Positions 1 through 13,566 of a DNA stretch of 64,000 nucleotides are shown here, one piece after another. This stretch comes from Diphasiastrum complanatum. Its lineage: Eukaryota > Streptophyta > Lycopodiopsida > Lycopodiales > Lycopodiaceae. Within the stretch, counting starts at the first letter, position 1. Every line of letters begins with the position of its first letter. The DNA lies in NCBI GenBank assembly GCA_029204225.1, contig CM055092.1:82535543-82599542 (forward strand), in the 5' to 3' direction. The position numbers were made by a program, and so were the translations under genes. The notes below the pieces were generated by a model, which had not been told where the DNA came from, made no database searches, and saw nothing but the letters and a program-made list of their open reading frames with translations.

Positions 1-855
1 ATCTGAAACACTGATAACAGACTGGGAAGATTGCCGAAGAGTATAAGACTACATTAAAACTAAGGTACTTATGGAATGTGTTGCATATCTATGGAGCAAT
101 AGCATCAGCCCAAAAGGTTGTACTATCCCTTAATCCTAAACTTCTGTAAATGATCCAAATTTCTCTAAGATTCACCTTTATAACATTATTTCTGAAACAT
201 GAGTGATTGAAATTTTTATTTGTGTGTTGCAAACCTGATTGACGTTTTAAACAGCTTTTACACCATACGTTCTTTGGTATAAGAGCTCAATTCTTTGGTA
301 TTGCCATAGGGTCTTCCACAAGAAGCACATTACTAAATCTATAAAGTTTTTCAACGTGTGGCATGGCCTCGTGCACTTTTGGATAGAAATTCATTAATCT
401 GTTTTCAAAATTTGTAACTGCTGAGGGTAATTCTTAAATGAAAGAGTTGAAATATTTCCAAAAAACCTCTATATTGTGGAGAGCCCATTGTAAACCTAAC
501 AACCTCACAGCATATGTTTGTAATTCTTTGAGGATTTGCAAACATGTATTGCATCGATCTTGCTCTCCAATTTGTTGCATTCCACAAGCTATGATCATGG
601 ATTCTCCTCCCCATACTACCCATCCTACTACTAATACTTCTAAGAATTCTCCTATTAATGTTTTATCAAGAACATTTGTCTATAGGGATTACATACGGAG
701 GTCTTCTTTATTTGAATTGTGTTTCATCTTTGGGTAGGTTCTCTATCGACATGTTTAAGTTATACAATCCTAAGAGTTTTTTTGGTCGCTCTAAACGTCG
801 TATCAAGTTCTCACTATTATTAGCTACAAATTCTTACAAGACAGATTTTTAAAAT
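1..855. other. no gene recognised
   Basis: AT-rich sequence with only short open frames (at most 99 codons) that carry no motif I recognise. No RNA gene, LTR end or primer-binding site was seen. Confidence 0.4.
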
Positions 856-1199
856 CCAAAGCTTATGTTAAAGCGAGCTTTTTGTATCTCTACTAAATAT
901 CGTATCATCACAATTTTTACTTGGCTTGATCTTGACATAATTAGTTTGAGATCTATACTTAGAAAGCTTGAAGTTATGAATGCTTGTACTCCTTGTGTTG
1001 ATAGTTTGTAATCATCTAGTGATTGCTCCAAAGCTTATTTTAAAGCGAGTTTTTTGTATCTCTACTAAATATTGTATCATCACAATTTTTACTTGGCTTG
1101 ATCTTGACATAATTAGTTTTAGGTCTATACTTAGAAAGCTTGAAGTTATAAATGGTTGTACCTCTTGTGTTGATAGTTTGTAATCATCTAGTGATTGCT
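856..1199. repeat. tandem duplication, 172-bp unit, two copies
   Basis: The segment starting CCAAAGCTTAT at 856 recurs at 1028. The two 172-bp copies are adjacent and differ at only a few positions; both end in ATCTAGTGATTGCT. This is a simple head-to-tail local duplication. No coding content was recognised. An open frame crosses each copy but is not conserved as a protein. Confidence 0.85.
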
Positions 1200-3780
1200 T
1201 GGAAATATGTTAAAACTATAGGTAAAAAAATCCTTTAATTATGTTGGTATTAATCAGAATATTTTAGGGGGTAAAAGTTGTCAATGCACAATAGCCCTTG
1301 TTCTTGTGGTGACACTGATTGATATGACTTTTGTGATCCTTCTTCATACTGTTATTGTAAATACATTTGTCTTTCTTTTATTGTTTTGAAAGAGGCTTGT
1401 ACAAAAGGCAATAAATATCATCCTCTTTCAATTCATGCATGATTGTAAAAACTTAGAATTCAGAGTCCATTTACGATATCCGCAAAATGTTTCAGAGTTT
1501 AGTTCATTCTCTAACGAGGAAGTTCTTGGTAAGTTGCATAGACAATATATGGATAAATGCTCAAATGTTTTGGTATTTGTTTGCAAAAGGCTCTATGTAA
1601 ATTCATTATTTTGAACTAGCAACTTATAGCGCTTGTTCTCTTTCTAGTATGAGTGCAATAAATATCATCAAGTTTTTTGTCATATTTATAACCTTCATTG
1701 TTAATTTGTCATCCAAATCTTCCTTTGTTGTATGTTGTGTTGAAGTTTCATAAATTTCCAAAAGACCTAGATTTATTGTGTAGCATCTTGTAAAACTACT
1801 CTTACCTTCCTTAATAAGTGGGTAAGTAAGGTTGACTTCCTTCTATTGATGGGACTTTGGCTAATGTAGTTGAGAATGCAAATGTTCCTATAGATTTTAG
1901 TTGAATCGTGAATGATTCTACTAGTATTATGGATGTGGAAAGCTTTTTCAATGTTTTTTGTTGTACAATAGAAGAGGATTCAGCCTATGCTTCTTTAAAC
2001 CTACAACCTGATAGTAGTACACACTGAATCAGCATAGTAGATTCAAAGTTTTGTATTGATAAGCTAAACATTTTTCAATTAAAAAAGGACACTTGAAGCA
2101 AAGCTTTGAAAGTTGTGCTTTGTATATTAAGTTTTGTTGGCTTGAGAACAAAACTCAAGGTGTCAAAGAAGAAAAATTTGAGAAATTTTCTGAAGTTGAT
2201 TCGCATATTCTTTAGGTGATTTTCTTTGCCTACAAAGAATATGTATTCCCATGGGTACTTAATGTAATGTTCCTATAGAAAAGTTATACCATTCTCGTTT
2301 ATGGAATTGAATTATGAATTATTAGCTTAAACTCGTATTTGTCCCATCTTAGTGCATAGACTAACTTGTGGTAGAAAAATATATTAATGACTTCATTTTT
2401 CGAAAACTTTACAATCATGGTAGCTTTTTATATAAAGACCCTAACATTTTTTGGTGGACACATCTATTCTAAGACTCTGTGAACTCAAATGTATCGCTAG
2501 TGGTGATAATGGCAATTTCTTGGACCTTTCTATAAGCTTAGCTAGGTCGAGTTTATTTGTCGATATCTATAATAGAAAGCTGCAACCGTGATACAATAAT
2601 GTTCAACAATATTTGCATGCCTCATATTTCTTCAAAAATTGCAACATTTGTTATATATGAAGTGAATACTCTCAATTTTCTAGGCTTTCTTGTTTGTAAC
2701 AATTGAGACGCTTTCATATACTGATTGAACAATTATACTATTTTGTTACTCCACAAGGATTGCTTGTTCAAGAAAATCCTAAAAAAGTTTAAATTGTTTT
2801 GAAATCTCGTGGTTTTGCCTTTCGTATTTCAGCTTTTGGTATGTTTATGATGATTGGTTCTAGAATTCAAAATGTGGGGAACTAAAGTAGATTGCTTTGT
2901 TTGTAGTATGTTCTTTGTGTATGCCTTTCCTATGTGTGTTTATGTATTATGGTTCCTACTTTTGCATTTCGTTTTGCTTTTTGTTTTTCCTTGTTGATTG
3001 TTGTTTGCTTCTTGCTGAGCAGTGGGTATTGCTTTGGGTCTACCCAAGAGAATCTGAATTCTTTTGAGATCCATATAGCAACTTAGGTTGGGTATTGATG
3101 AGATCAAAGTACGCACTGCTTGCAGAGCAGGATGTTTTGCTTTTTAAAATTATATATATATTTTTCGATATAAATCCTTCGACTATTTTTCGTTGCATAC
3201 ATATTCTTCATAAACTTTACTTAATGACATGATTGACTTCTCGCGAAATGTTTAAATTTTGATATTTTAATCTTGTAAATCTACATCAAAATACGTATCT
3301 CCACTTGTTAATCTTTGAATGCTTCCATCATGCACGTTTCAAAGGTTTTCGCAAACTTTCATGGCCTCCTTGTCATTGAAAACAAACATTCTCATTTTAG
3401 TGGTTTTCATTTGTGCCCATATTTTTCCATCTTAGATTGTACCTCCATTGGTTTTTTGAGACTCCAATTTCTCAGATCACCTCTTAACCAAAGATGCAAG
3501 GCCATGTTCCGGAACGCGAAACCTGGATTTTCCCATTAGGGTTTCCCCAGAAACACAAATTTTTTTTGTTTTTTGTTTTTCAAACCTGCCAATTGGTGTA
3601 TCAGTGAATAGGATTTCAGAAAGAGTAAGTTTTGTCCCTTGGTTTTCAGATAGTTAACCCACAATATCTTTCGTCACTTCAATCAGATACTGAATCAAAT
3701 TGTTTTTGCCAGATATAACATTGCTAATCAAATTCATTTGTATCTGCTAAGTATTTTTTGGCACTATTCATTGGTCATTT
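1200..3780. other. no gene recognised
   Basis: About 2.6 kb of AT-rich sequence with no frame longer than 75 codons and no recognisable element end. It is probably old, decayed repeat DNA, but no family can be named by eye. Confidence 0.4.
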
Positions 3781-4062
3781 GGATTGCAACAAGCAGTGGA
3801 TCCCTTCATGATGAGAAAAAAAATTTGTCAAATTCATTTGCGATCCAGACAATCTAGTGAACTATCGCTGAGATCCAATTGCACGATCTGGAGTCATTTT
3901 TGCAGCGGAATCACGATCCGCCGCAATTGATTTGGATTGCAACTAGCTGTGGATCCCTTCATGATGAGAAAAAAAATTTGCAAATTCATTTGCGATCCGA
4001 GACAATCTATGAACGGATCGCTGGAGATCCGAATTGCACGATCTGGATCATTTTTGCAATTG
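3781..4062. repeat. tandem duplication, ~152-bp unit, two copies
   Basis: GGATTGCAAC at 3781 recurs at 3933, and the following ~130 bases match closely, including GTGGATCCCTTCATGATGAG, the A-run and GCACGATCTGGA. Several single-base insertions and deletions separate the copies, so the duplication is not recent. No coding content was recognised. Confidence 0.8.
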
Positions 4063-7000
4063 ATCTCTTAACGTAAACATGCTGAAAATTTGTGGGAGCT
4101 CAACCTCATTTTTCAAAGGGAGCTCTTGGATCTTGACAAAGTTTCTTAAGTTCATGTGCCTCCTAGCGTGGTGATGTTCAATCATGAACTTGTAATCTTC
4201 TAGCAATATAAACTATGTGTTGTAGCTTGTATTGTTTCAACACTTGGTGATCAATCCCTACAACAAAAGCTCGCTCATGCATTTAGTGTTAAAAGTATAA
4301 TACCCTTTTTTAGAAGAATACTCTTAATTATTGGGCGTCCATTGTTGTTGAGTCATATTCAATCTATACTTATGTATGATGTTACCCTCCCCTTGCCTAC
4401 TACATTTGAGGTCATATTTTTATGATGCCCTAAACAAGGTGAATGGGAATTCAAACTTTCACCTCAAAAGTATATCAATATCTCCTTAAGTCTCTTAACC
4501 AAAACATTACTTTGTCCATTGGAAGTATTTGTCCTTTGTCATCAATTCAAGCAGTGGTCTTATGTAGCTCTACAATCACCCTTTCTACTTTCGCTTCATT
4601 CACATATGAGTCTATGTGGTTTGGTCCTACGAGGGTCGTTCGCACACCACATCAATTTTGTGCTCAACTATCTCGGTGAAACCTAAATCAATCGTGCTCA
4701 TGGAAAAGCAGCTTTGTGCCTAGCAATAATGTTATACAAGTATTGCTTCTAGTTCATGGTCAAATTGTGGGCAAGACACTAATTTCTCTTGAACTCACTC
4801 CATGCCATCAAAGCATTTTTCTTGACTGAGTTGCACCTCCCCTGTTCATAACCTTGTTTGTTTCTTGCTCTACTTGTACATAATACTTCCAATTCTAAAA
4901 GCTATCATCACTCATTTGATTCACATCATCCACTTTCATAAATTTAATCGTCATTCCCTCTTGCACAATATTGAGGATTTGATCATCCAATTCATCTATC
5001 TACAATATAGGTTACTACAATCTGCTTGAATCATCATCCTTCTTAAGAGGCACCTCCACTAAATTTGTGATTTCTCCTTCAAATGCTTCATTTTGATGCC
5101 CTTCTACCTACGATAAGGAAAGGTGCCCATAATTTTCAACATAACCCAAACTCATCCTCGTCAAACTCCTTTCTACTCCTACTTGCAAATCATGGCATTT
5201 ACTTGCTTATACCTTGATTGTTGTGCATTTCATTATCTTTTGCCTTCTAACCTTGGCAAAAGCAATAAATCTCAAGTGGTTGCCCTTGGCCTAGACATCC
5301 CTATAGTACTAGTGTCGATGTCTACCCGAGTCTCCACTTCCTGGCCACCAACAAATGAGCTCAAACGTGTTATGCTCCCCTATGAATACACAGTTTTACC
5401 TCCTTGGGTGCCTCCATTGTTTGTATTGCCTCAACCCTATTTTCATTTTCCAATTCTACCAATGCATCCTAGAGCACTTGCATTTTATGTAATGTCCTCA
5501 TGAGTACTTCCATTTGGAACAATTATTTCTCCTCTTTTGAGATATTGGAGTATCTTTGATCAATTAGCATTCATTCATTCACCTCTGCGCTCTCCCACCA
5601 TTGAGACAAATACATGATGTACTTGTGGATGTTGTAGCTGGTTGCCACAAAAGGCCTCCTAATATGAGGCATTTTATGTAGACTCGACGGGGTAGCAGTC
5701 ACCACCTTAGTGACCATAATCTTCGTCACTACTTCAAAGTTCTTGCATAAAATATGCATGATTGCTAACTCTTTCCACATTGTTTTAGTCAACAGCCCTA
5801 ATCTCACAGAATGACTGCATAGGATCCCACACATCTCAGTAGAATGTTACCATGTTCCACATCAGTAACAAGGTCTTTGATTAGGACACTTGGTTTGGAC
5901 ATGGGCCTTGTTGTTCACGGTTAGAGCATGACGTTACCTACCCTTTGCTATATTGATGTCTCCTCGTATTACCCTCCCAGTGCAATGAAAATCAGTCAGT
6001 TAGAGCTTTCACTAAGTGTTCTCAGCTTTTTAGCTTTGAAGTCCAAGTTTCCACTTCCTGATTCCTAAGACAACAGTACTACCTTGCCCTTTTCTACCAT
6101 AGTTGTGTCCACTTTGCATGGAAACACTATTATTTCGTCTAGTTTTCATGATGTCTTTACTTGATCTTTCACTTGTGTAGCTTACTTCTTACTCCTCTTT
6201 CCGTTTTCTTATTTTTCTTCTTCCATCTTTTAGTTGTCCCCTCATGGATATCTAGATGTCACATCTTCATCGTCCTTTGATGGCATGCAGTTCACGCACA
6301 CAACACTTCAATACTTAGATCTATTCTTGTACAAACTTCTAGTTGATGCCTTATGGACGTCTGTATTTGGATCACTTTGCCATTCTGTGTCTTGTGTAAA
6401 GATAACAATTGCCTGGTCTATGATGCTTAGACATTTTCATCATTTTTGCTTGATTTTGTATTTTCTACTTTGGGGGGGACATAAATGACCACATCATTTT
6501 TGGGTACTAGGGGATGGGGATCCAAATCACCATTGGTGTGCCCCCTGCTTGAACTATTAGAACATAGTGGTATATAACCAATATGATATCTTTGGTTTCA
6601 GAAGATTAGGAGAATAATTTCTTGCTTCTCCACCATCATAACAGGCTCCTAGAACCCTAGTCTATGGTGCTTAAGTGGTTCCTTATTTAGCAACATATCT
6701 TATTTGAGATCATTTGAGACCAGGTGGTAGGTGATGATGGTATGATCGCTTAAGCATGAATGAATTCTCAGTATTGGAAGGACGTTGTTGTTGTATTAGT
6801 CTCGAATTGGTGGACTGCACCACATCCGCTACATAATAAATTCAAAACATTGCTCCAGGAAATTTTCCATGGAAGTCTCCTCCTCCACAGACAGTCTGGG
6901 ACCAGGATTTGATCAATTATATACCAGTGTTCTAGTGACCTAGGCAATGGACACACCAATGTCGAGTGAAGTCGATGGTTAGACACATCCGACCTCAGAT

Positions 7001-8770
7001 GATGTGACACTGAACTAAGTGGACAAATGATGCAATTGTTTAGCCAAAGCGATCACAGAAAACACGCAACACATAGAATGGCCAAGTGATCTAGATATAG
7101 ACCTCCATGAGGCCTCATCCAAAAGTGCCCAACAACAAATCCAAGTTCTGAAGACATGCTTTCAATGAACAAGTAACATATACATTCAAGGAGAGAGGTG
7201 ATATGTCCCTATATGTGTATAGTTGATAGTAGTCCCCCGGCCTGGCATATGGCAATGGGCATAAGGTAGCCTTAACCTGAATGAGGTCCTATGCTCCTAT
7301 TTGGTTAAGGCATTGCCTCATGCAAGAGTGGTTGATGTCTATGTTGGGTACAGTAGCCATGCATGGAGGGAGATTATCATGGAAGGAGAATCTGCATGTT
7401 GTATGAAGCCCAGGGTTTGGGTGAACATATCCACACCCTCATCCTACCAATTTTGATATATTGTGTGTATCAACAATCCAGTAGTGCTTCTATGCTCTTG
7501 CTACTGTAATATCTTCTATGGAGATAGGTGTCTAGATAACTAAATTCTTTTCAGAAATTCCTATCCAATCCATGTTTTCATATTTCAAGTTTATGTATCA
7601 TTCCAGCATGTTCCATCAACTGATTGTTTGCACATTAGACTGTTGAGAGGTAGAGCAGCTTAAATCTCACCTCATTAACACGCCCAATCTAGTTCCAAAC
7701 CAGGCTCGTCAACAGATTCTTCTAACAACAAAACAGGGAGGTAAAAATTAATGACTCAAAAAGTTCACTGCTTTTGCTCAAACTTTGAAAGGCCTTTAAA
7801 GGACAATGAAGTTAGAACCAACTTATGTACTCAATTTCTTAGTGAGATTGTTACTGGTCTCAAAAAGTGGCCCTTATATACGTAGCAGAATCTTTCCTGT
7901 TGAAGTACATTGGGCTGCCAGAACATTAAGATTTTGCCAGAATCCGTAGGCTGCTATGAATGGTGTATTCTTTTGAAAACCTATACTGGATTCATGCTGA
8001 TGTAGGAGGCCATGTGCAGAACGTGTTAACCAAGCAAAAATGTCTTGAAGAAATGTAAAACTTTTTCCAGAAAAACTTTACTCATGAGGGCACTCTCATG
8101 TTCACCCCTTTTCACCCCCATCTCGTTGATCTCGTTGGATAAGATCCATCCTTTGTAGTGTGAGACAAGTTGCAACACTTCCTCTAGCAATGCATAAGTC
8201 ACTCGTTAACGTCACACTCATGAACTCATTAAAAATGTTGACAGGCATATCTTGCATCCAGATCCAGATAACTTTGTTTCTGCAACTCATTATCCACCCA
8301 TTTCTCTTATAAGGTGGTCCAGGTATATGTTGTATCGACCATTCAGGCAACACACTTTCAGTTTTCCTTTTCATCATTGCTTGATTCATTGGCTAAGTAT
8401 CGGGGACTATATTCTTTCTCTCTGTGTTTGTCACTCCATTGTTCTTTGAGAGTTTCCTTTTTGCGAAAAGAGCAGTCACCTTGTCACCAGATTTGCCATC
8501 AGCTAGTCAACCCCTCCTGGCTGCACTGCACATCCATGTGCTAAATAACACTTCCAATCACTGATTTCCCGTAATTTTAGGAATCTAGGACTCCATAACA
8601 TGGCTGTTTAGAATAATGAATACATATTTCTCATCATTCACTACTGATTCAACCGCAGTCCATGTTTTGTAGAGACCATGGTTTCTTTTTTCTTTTTTCT
8701 TTTCATTTTCATGTTGAAAAATGTACAAAGATCTATAAACATCTTAGTAATGAGATTGATAAGACGTTTG
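4063..8770. other. no gene recognised
   Basis: About 4.7 kb with scattered short frames on both strands. The longest is 126 codons at 5123-5503 (+) and shows no motif. The region may be a heavily mutated element, but I found no polymerase, integrase or transposase motif in it. Confidence 0.4.
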
Positions 8771-8777
8771 TAGAACT

Positions 8778-9215
8778 TTTCAAAGAAAGATGACAACCAT
8801 CTTTCAAAAGTACTCAAGAATTTTGTTATAAATATTCATTGATGACTTCTATGTTTATGGGTCCACTAAAGACCATTTAAACCACCTAGAAAAGATGATC
8901 AAATGCTGAAAATTTGTCGTCTTTACCCTAAAAAATGTCATTTAATATGAAGAAAGGAATCTTCTTGGACATAGATCTTCAAGAAGAGCTATAGAAGTGG
9001 ATCAAGACAAAGTAGAAATCATCCTTGCGTTTATTCCACCAATGAATTCAAGAGAAGTACGAGGATATCTTGGTCATGTGTTGTGATACACATTTTCTCA
9101 AAAACTATGTGGTAATAACTTGTTGACACAATCACTAAAGAAAAATGAGGACTATGTGTGGTCAGAGGTGTGACAGAAAGCATTTGAAAAATTGAAAATG
9201 ATGTCGTGACAAGAA
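8778..9215 (+). pseudogene. Ty3/gypsy reverse transcriptase / RNase H relic
   Basis: Read in shifting frames on the plus strand, this stretch gives the end of the palm domain of a Ty3/gypsy reverse transcriptase. An IDDF motif (the family's F/Y-x-D-D catalytic pair) lies near 8838-8849, followed by YGSTKDHLNHLEKM, a GH-like step, VDQDKVEIILAFIPP, REVRGYLGHV and then KAFEKLK, in the usual gypsy order leading to RNase H. Several stop codons and frameshifts interrupt it, and the 5' half of pol, integrase and LTRs are not visible nearby. It is a short dead fragment. The lineage cannot be settled from this much. Confidence 0.8.
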
Positions 9216-10050
9216 AAAAAAAGTTTGATGTTTATGTGGATACGTCCATTCGCCATTGTGTTAAAGTCAAAAGGAATTGCACAACTTGAAGGGCATTCTT
9301 TTGTAAGCATATTTTCCCTAGACTGTGGTGAATGTAGTATTTAATTAAGTAATGCCTCCAGATTAGGGGGAATGGGAGACTCGATCAATGAGTTCCATAA
9401 CAAAAGGATTTAGATGGGAAGGCAATATATATGTAATAGTGTAAAGGGATGTCGTGAGAAAGGTCGCTTGAGTTTTGGGTGGAGTGTTGATAGGGAAGTG
9501 ACAAAGCATGGACGAGAGTGAATTCCGCTATAAGGAGGTACTTGAAGAAACAAAGGTGTATTCGGGTGCTCAAGCCATGGTTGTAGATTTAGTAACTATG
9601 TTGCCTATACAAAAGGTGATCTCATAAGGTGGAAGGAGAGATGACAAAGTCTGATATACTAGGGATAAAGGCAAAAAAAACCATGAGGTAAGCAACCATG
9701 TTGTGTCTTCCACTATGGGGATGATGTTACACACAAGCTCACAAACCCTAAGTAAATACACAATTACCCAACAAATTCGTCACTTTATGAATCTCAAGCA
9801 AATGTACATAGATCAACAAGCAAACATGAGAGCTGTTGCAAGTCTCCTCCCAACCATCGCTGCATAGGAATACCATACGATAGGGAATGCCTGGCAAGGC
9901 TCGCACTATATCCCTCAAGCAGCCCTTAACCTTGACACATCCTGACGTCGACACATGGCAAACTCCATGCACAGTCGACACTTGCCATTTGGCAGTACCC
10001 TGACACATAGGCAAGTTAGTAGGTGGACAGTCTGACATGTGTCATCATGC
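9216..10050. other. no gene recognised
   Basis: Short minus-strand frames only (up to 96 codons), without a recognised motif. The segment may be the flank or LTR of the gypsy relic on its left, but no TG...CA ends could be paired. Confidence 0.35.
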
Positions 10051-10052
10051 AT

Positions 10053-10165
10053 TGGACCAAGTGTCCCAATGAGCATATGACACGTCTTGTTGACCCGTCC
10101 ATTGACCGTCTGCACTGGACCAAGTGTCCTGGTAAGCATAGGACACGTGTCACGTTGACCAGGCA
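10053..10165. repeat. 64-bp direct repeat with ACGT (G-box-like) motifs
   Basis: GGACCAAGTGTCC at 10053 recurs at 10117, a 64-bp period. Each copy is followed by AGCATANGACACGT. The second copy contains GACACGTGTCACG, a palindromic CACGTG core that plant bZIP and bHLH factors are known to bind. Upstream, 9950-10050 has further TCGACAC and TGACACAT variants of the same theme. It may be part of a retrotransposon promoter. No transcript start can be assigned. Confidence 0.6.
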
Positions 10166-12300
10166 ACCCTTCCTACTTTTTAGGAGGTCAGTCTAGCAGA
10201 CTCTCATGAGACCCAGTACCCCATTGGCCATCTCGAAATTAGTCATTATAATAGATATTTACATTGCAATTTATAATTGTCTCCACAGGTCGGTGACTTA
10301 GCCATTTACAATTTAATAATTACAGTTAACAATTTACATTGGGCAAGGGATTCAAAGAACATGTGAAGTTGCCTTGTAGAGCCACTTTCCACAACCTATT
10401 GTAGCCAACCCTAAATCCTAAATCCGATCATAGTAATTACTCGCCACTCACCATATCCCATGACAGAGACTTCTTTCTCCTTTTGAGGCTCAACAAGCTC
10501 CAAGATTGTCCATAGCTAGTGTATAAATATGTAGGGGATCCTCATCAGCATCATGACACAAGGACTCTTGAAAGTCTCCTACAAGTAGAATATGTAGCTT
10601 TTGTAAAAGTAAGTAATAATATGCTCAAAAATGTTATCAAATGGAGAACTTTCTGAGCTACCTGCATATGTTGTTGTCTTGGAAGGGAAATAGCATACCT
10701 ATCCAGTTCAATAGCATCCCTATCTGGATTGATAAGAACTATGCCTGCTCATCCTCTTTGGTCATTGATAGTATGGTTGTAGAGTATTTCTGAGAAGGCA
10801 AGCTACACCACCTCATCTTCTACCACTCAATGAACACCTCTCCTCTTGGTAGAATGATATCCACAACAAATTCAGAAAAGTAGTTAGGCCTGTAATTTGA
10901 TTCCTACAAGTCTCTGTGAAGGACAGGATGTCACTGTCTACTACATAGTCCAATAGATCTCCACCATGGATGACAAATGGATGCAATTACAGTTTCAAAC
11001 TGCTATCCTCAATGTGGAAGGCTGAGACCTCATGACATTGTTATGCCTGGAGGCTCCAGATCACCTATGCATAAGCCAGCGGAGATCTCCTCTTCATGAA
11101 AATAGATCTCCAACCATCATATGAAGTATACCTGCATCCTCTTGCGTCTTTGAAAGCCTTTTTTGTTTCACCTACCTGTAGGAAGGTGAGATCATCATCC
11201 ATCAATGAATATTTGTGTGCCTTTGAGCTTAGCCCTTTTTCAGAGAGTTTCTGTATAATAACCAGTTTTGTATTATCTTTTGTTGTTAGCCAACCTCTGC
11301 TATGGTTTTCAGCCCAGGAGTTACCTCAAAAAACTGTTTAGTTTAATCCTTGGTTTCATCTTGAGTGTCTAGCATTCCTCTTACTCTCTAAAATTAAGGT
11401 ATTTGTTGTCCCCTAATCTTTCCTCTGCCAGTGTAGCCATAATCATCTTGGCCATAAGTCTGACATTTCCAATGTTGCTCCCCTCACCAATGTGGCCCAA
11501 TTTGTTATTTTGGTTTTGTACTGTTCCATTTTGTTTTCGAGGGATTGGAGCTTCTCATATGTCTATATTGATGATAAAGTTCTTCTCATGCCTTTTGGCA
11601 ATTTCTTTTTGTAGCACAGCAATTTTGTTCTTCAATTCCTTCTTTCCTTATTGTTTCCAGTGCTCTTCCTCATGTCAGATCTCACCTTGTCTTTTGCATT
11701 GGCTTGCACCAAAAGAATTGTTCCATCTTGTTAATCTTGTCCAATAAAATTGCTTGTTGCTATTGCAGTTTGGCCACCTTGAAGCCATAGCTTCTTAAAT
11801 AAAACATGCGCACTTCCAAATATTCTGTACATAATGTGTTCTATAGGGCATATGGAATGACTTCCTTCCATATCATACGGAAACATATGTAGAATAATCT
11901 ACTTCACCTCATTCTTTTTTTGTTGCTAGCTCAATTTTTGGCATTGATGGTTAATCAGTCTAGTATTAAGATTTTCTTTTTTTCTGTTGTGTGATTGTGT
12001 TACAAATTGAAGTTAAACCCCTGATCTCATGAAGAGGAAATAACTCACTACTTCTTGGAGGACCTAGTGTTAGGAAATTGCAAGTTGAGCTCCCAATCAT
12101 TTCGTTCGTCTTATGTTGCAATTGTTGCAATTGTGAACTTAACGGATTGTGGCAATTACACCTCTCCCTTTCTAGAACTCTTTTGCCTTATCAGCCCTTC
12201 TTCCTTGCTCGAGTCATTGAGCCTTGAAGGTAAATTTACATTGACAATTTCCAACTGTCCATTGTCAATATGCTTACATGGATTTCATTGATCGGTAACA
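10166..12300. other. no gene recognised
   Basis: Open frames of 81 and 114 codons (11096-11341, 11403-11747, plus) carry no known motif. The minus strand of 10.6-11.8 kb reads as longer discontinuous coding-like stretches but does not match a family I know. It may be an eroded retroelement. Confidence 0.35.
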
Positions 12301-12362
12301 TTAAGACTTGAGTAATGAAGGAATGACATGTGAAGTATATGTGAACAGTGATTCTCTGGAAA

Positions 12363-13060
12363 TCTCTCTCTCTCTCTCTCTCTCTCTCAACTCACATTAT
12401 CGCTATTTTTCATTCTAAAACCCTAAAAAAAGTGTAACCCTAAAAAAATCCTAATTTTTTGAAAAATCCTCTCCTCGCCCTTGTCACGCTGGCACCTATG
12501 TGCTCTCATTCTCCACGCATATATATCCTTCTCTCTCTACAAAACTTCTACATTTTTCTCTTTCTACTCTTTTTTGAAAAGTTCCAGAAAACTGCCCGTC
12601 ACCCTTCAGCTGCGCCCTTCAACTGCCTGTCATTGAAGACTTAGGGTGCACGTGGCCCAATGAAAATGCAAGAAACACGTTTTCTCCTTCACTGTTGACA
12701 TTCTCTCTCTCTCTCATTATTGCTAGTTTTCCTGTGAAACCTAAAAAAACCATAAAAAACCCTAAAAAAACCCTAAAAGATTGAAAACAGCACCTCTCTC
12801 TCTCTATCCGCATGCATGCCTCTACTTCCTCTATTGCCCTTTTATACCTTTCTCTTTTTATGAATTTCTAAAGTCACATGTTCTCTCTCTAAAAATTTCT
12901 AAATGCACATTTCACTTTCAAGCATTTCATATGCATTCCAAATGCCCTTCAAATAAATTTTAGGGCAAATGTGGACCAATGAGGATAGACAAAACCTTTT
13001 TTGTCTATCATTGCCCACATTCTTTTCGCTCTCTCTCTCTACTGTCTACATGTGGAGTTT
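12363..13060. promoter_or_regulatory. CT/GA-run and telobox-rich 5' flank of the BELL gene
   Basis: The block has three CT runs: a (TC)13 tract at 12363-12388 and shorter tracts near 12700 and 13030. AAACCCTA or ACCCTAAA motifs (teloboxes) lie near 12418-12440 and 12745-12776. CCAATGA boxes lie near 12656 and 12971. The order CCAAT, CT run, telobox repeats about every 340 bp, so the block looks like a diverged tandem duplication. In Arabidopsis, GA runs bound by BPC proteins and teloboxes bound by TRB proteins take part in Polycomb recruitment to developmental genes. A similar role here is inference from motif content and from its position 1.1-1.8 kb upstream of the start codon. Confidence 0.45.
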
Positions 13061-13520
13061 TTTACATAAATCACAAAAAACTAGGGAAAACAACGTTAGC
13101 AACACATCGCTGATTTCCTTACAAAATTGAGCAAGCAAACGAAATCGCTTACTTCAACTCTATGCATGGCCACAAAGAAAACATACAAAATTCTGCGTCA
13201 AACGCATCCAAAACAAGCATGAACATCCAATCTTCTTCTTCTGCACATCACCACTACTCAACACTTTGCCTACACTGCATTGATCCTCTCCAATGATCTG
13301 CAAGCACTTCTTCATCCTCTCCGATGGTCTTCAACAACAGCGCACCGACATTATGAGAAAGCCAGAATGAAACCAAGCTTTTAAGAAAGAAAATTAACCG
13401 GCCGCGGCCCTTCCACGTGTTTCCATTTACACGAGCCCATGTTCAACTTAAAGTTAGAAACTATGAAATTGGACTTCGACGAATCGAAACGCCAGAATCG
13501 CATTTTATCCATCACGGCCT

Positions 13521-13522
<2 letters not shown>

Positions 13523-13564
<42 letters not shown>
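13523..13564. repeat. (CT)21 microsatellite
   Basis: An uninterrupted CT run of about 42 bp lies about 560 bp upstream of the BELL start codon, so it is probably in the promoter or 5' untranslated leader. A CAG|GTGAGA site at about 13809 could be a leader-intron donor, but no acceptor can be chosen with confidence. Confidence 0.9.

Positions 13565-13566
<2 letters not shown>

Noticed and set aside
5123-5503. 126-codon plus frame
   Set aside because: No start context, motif or homology that I recognise; composition is like the surrounding non-coding DNA.
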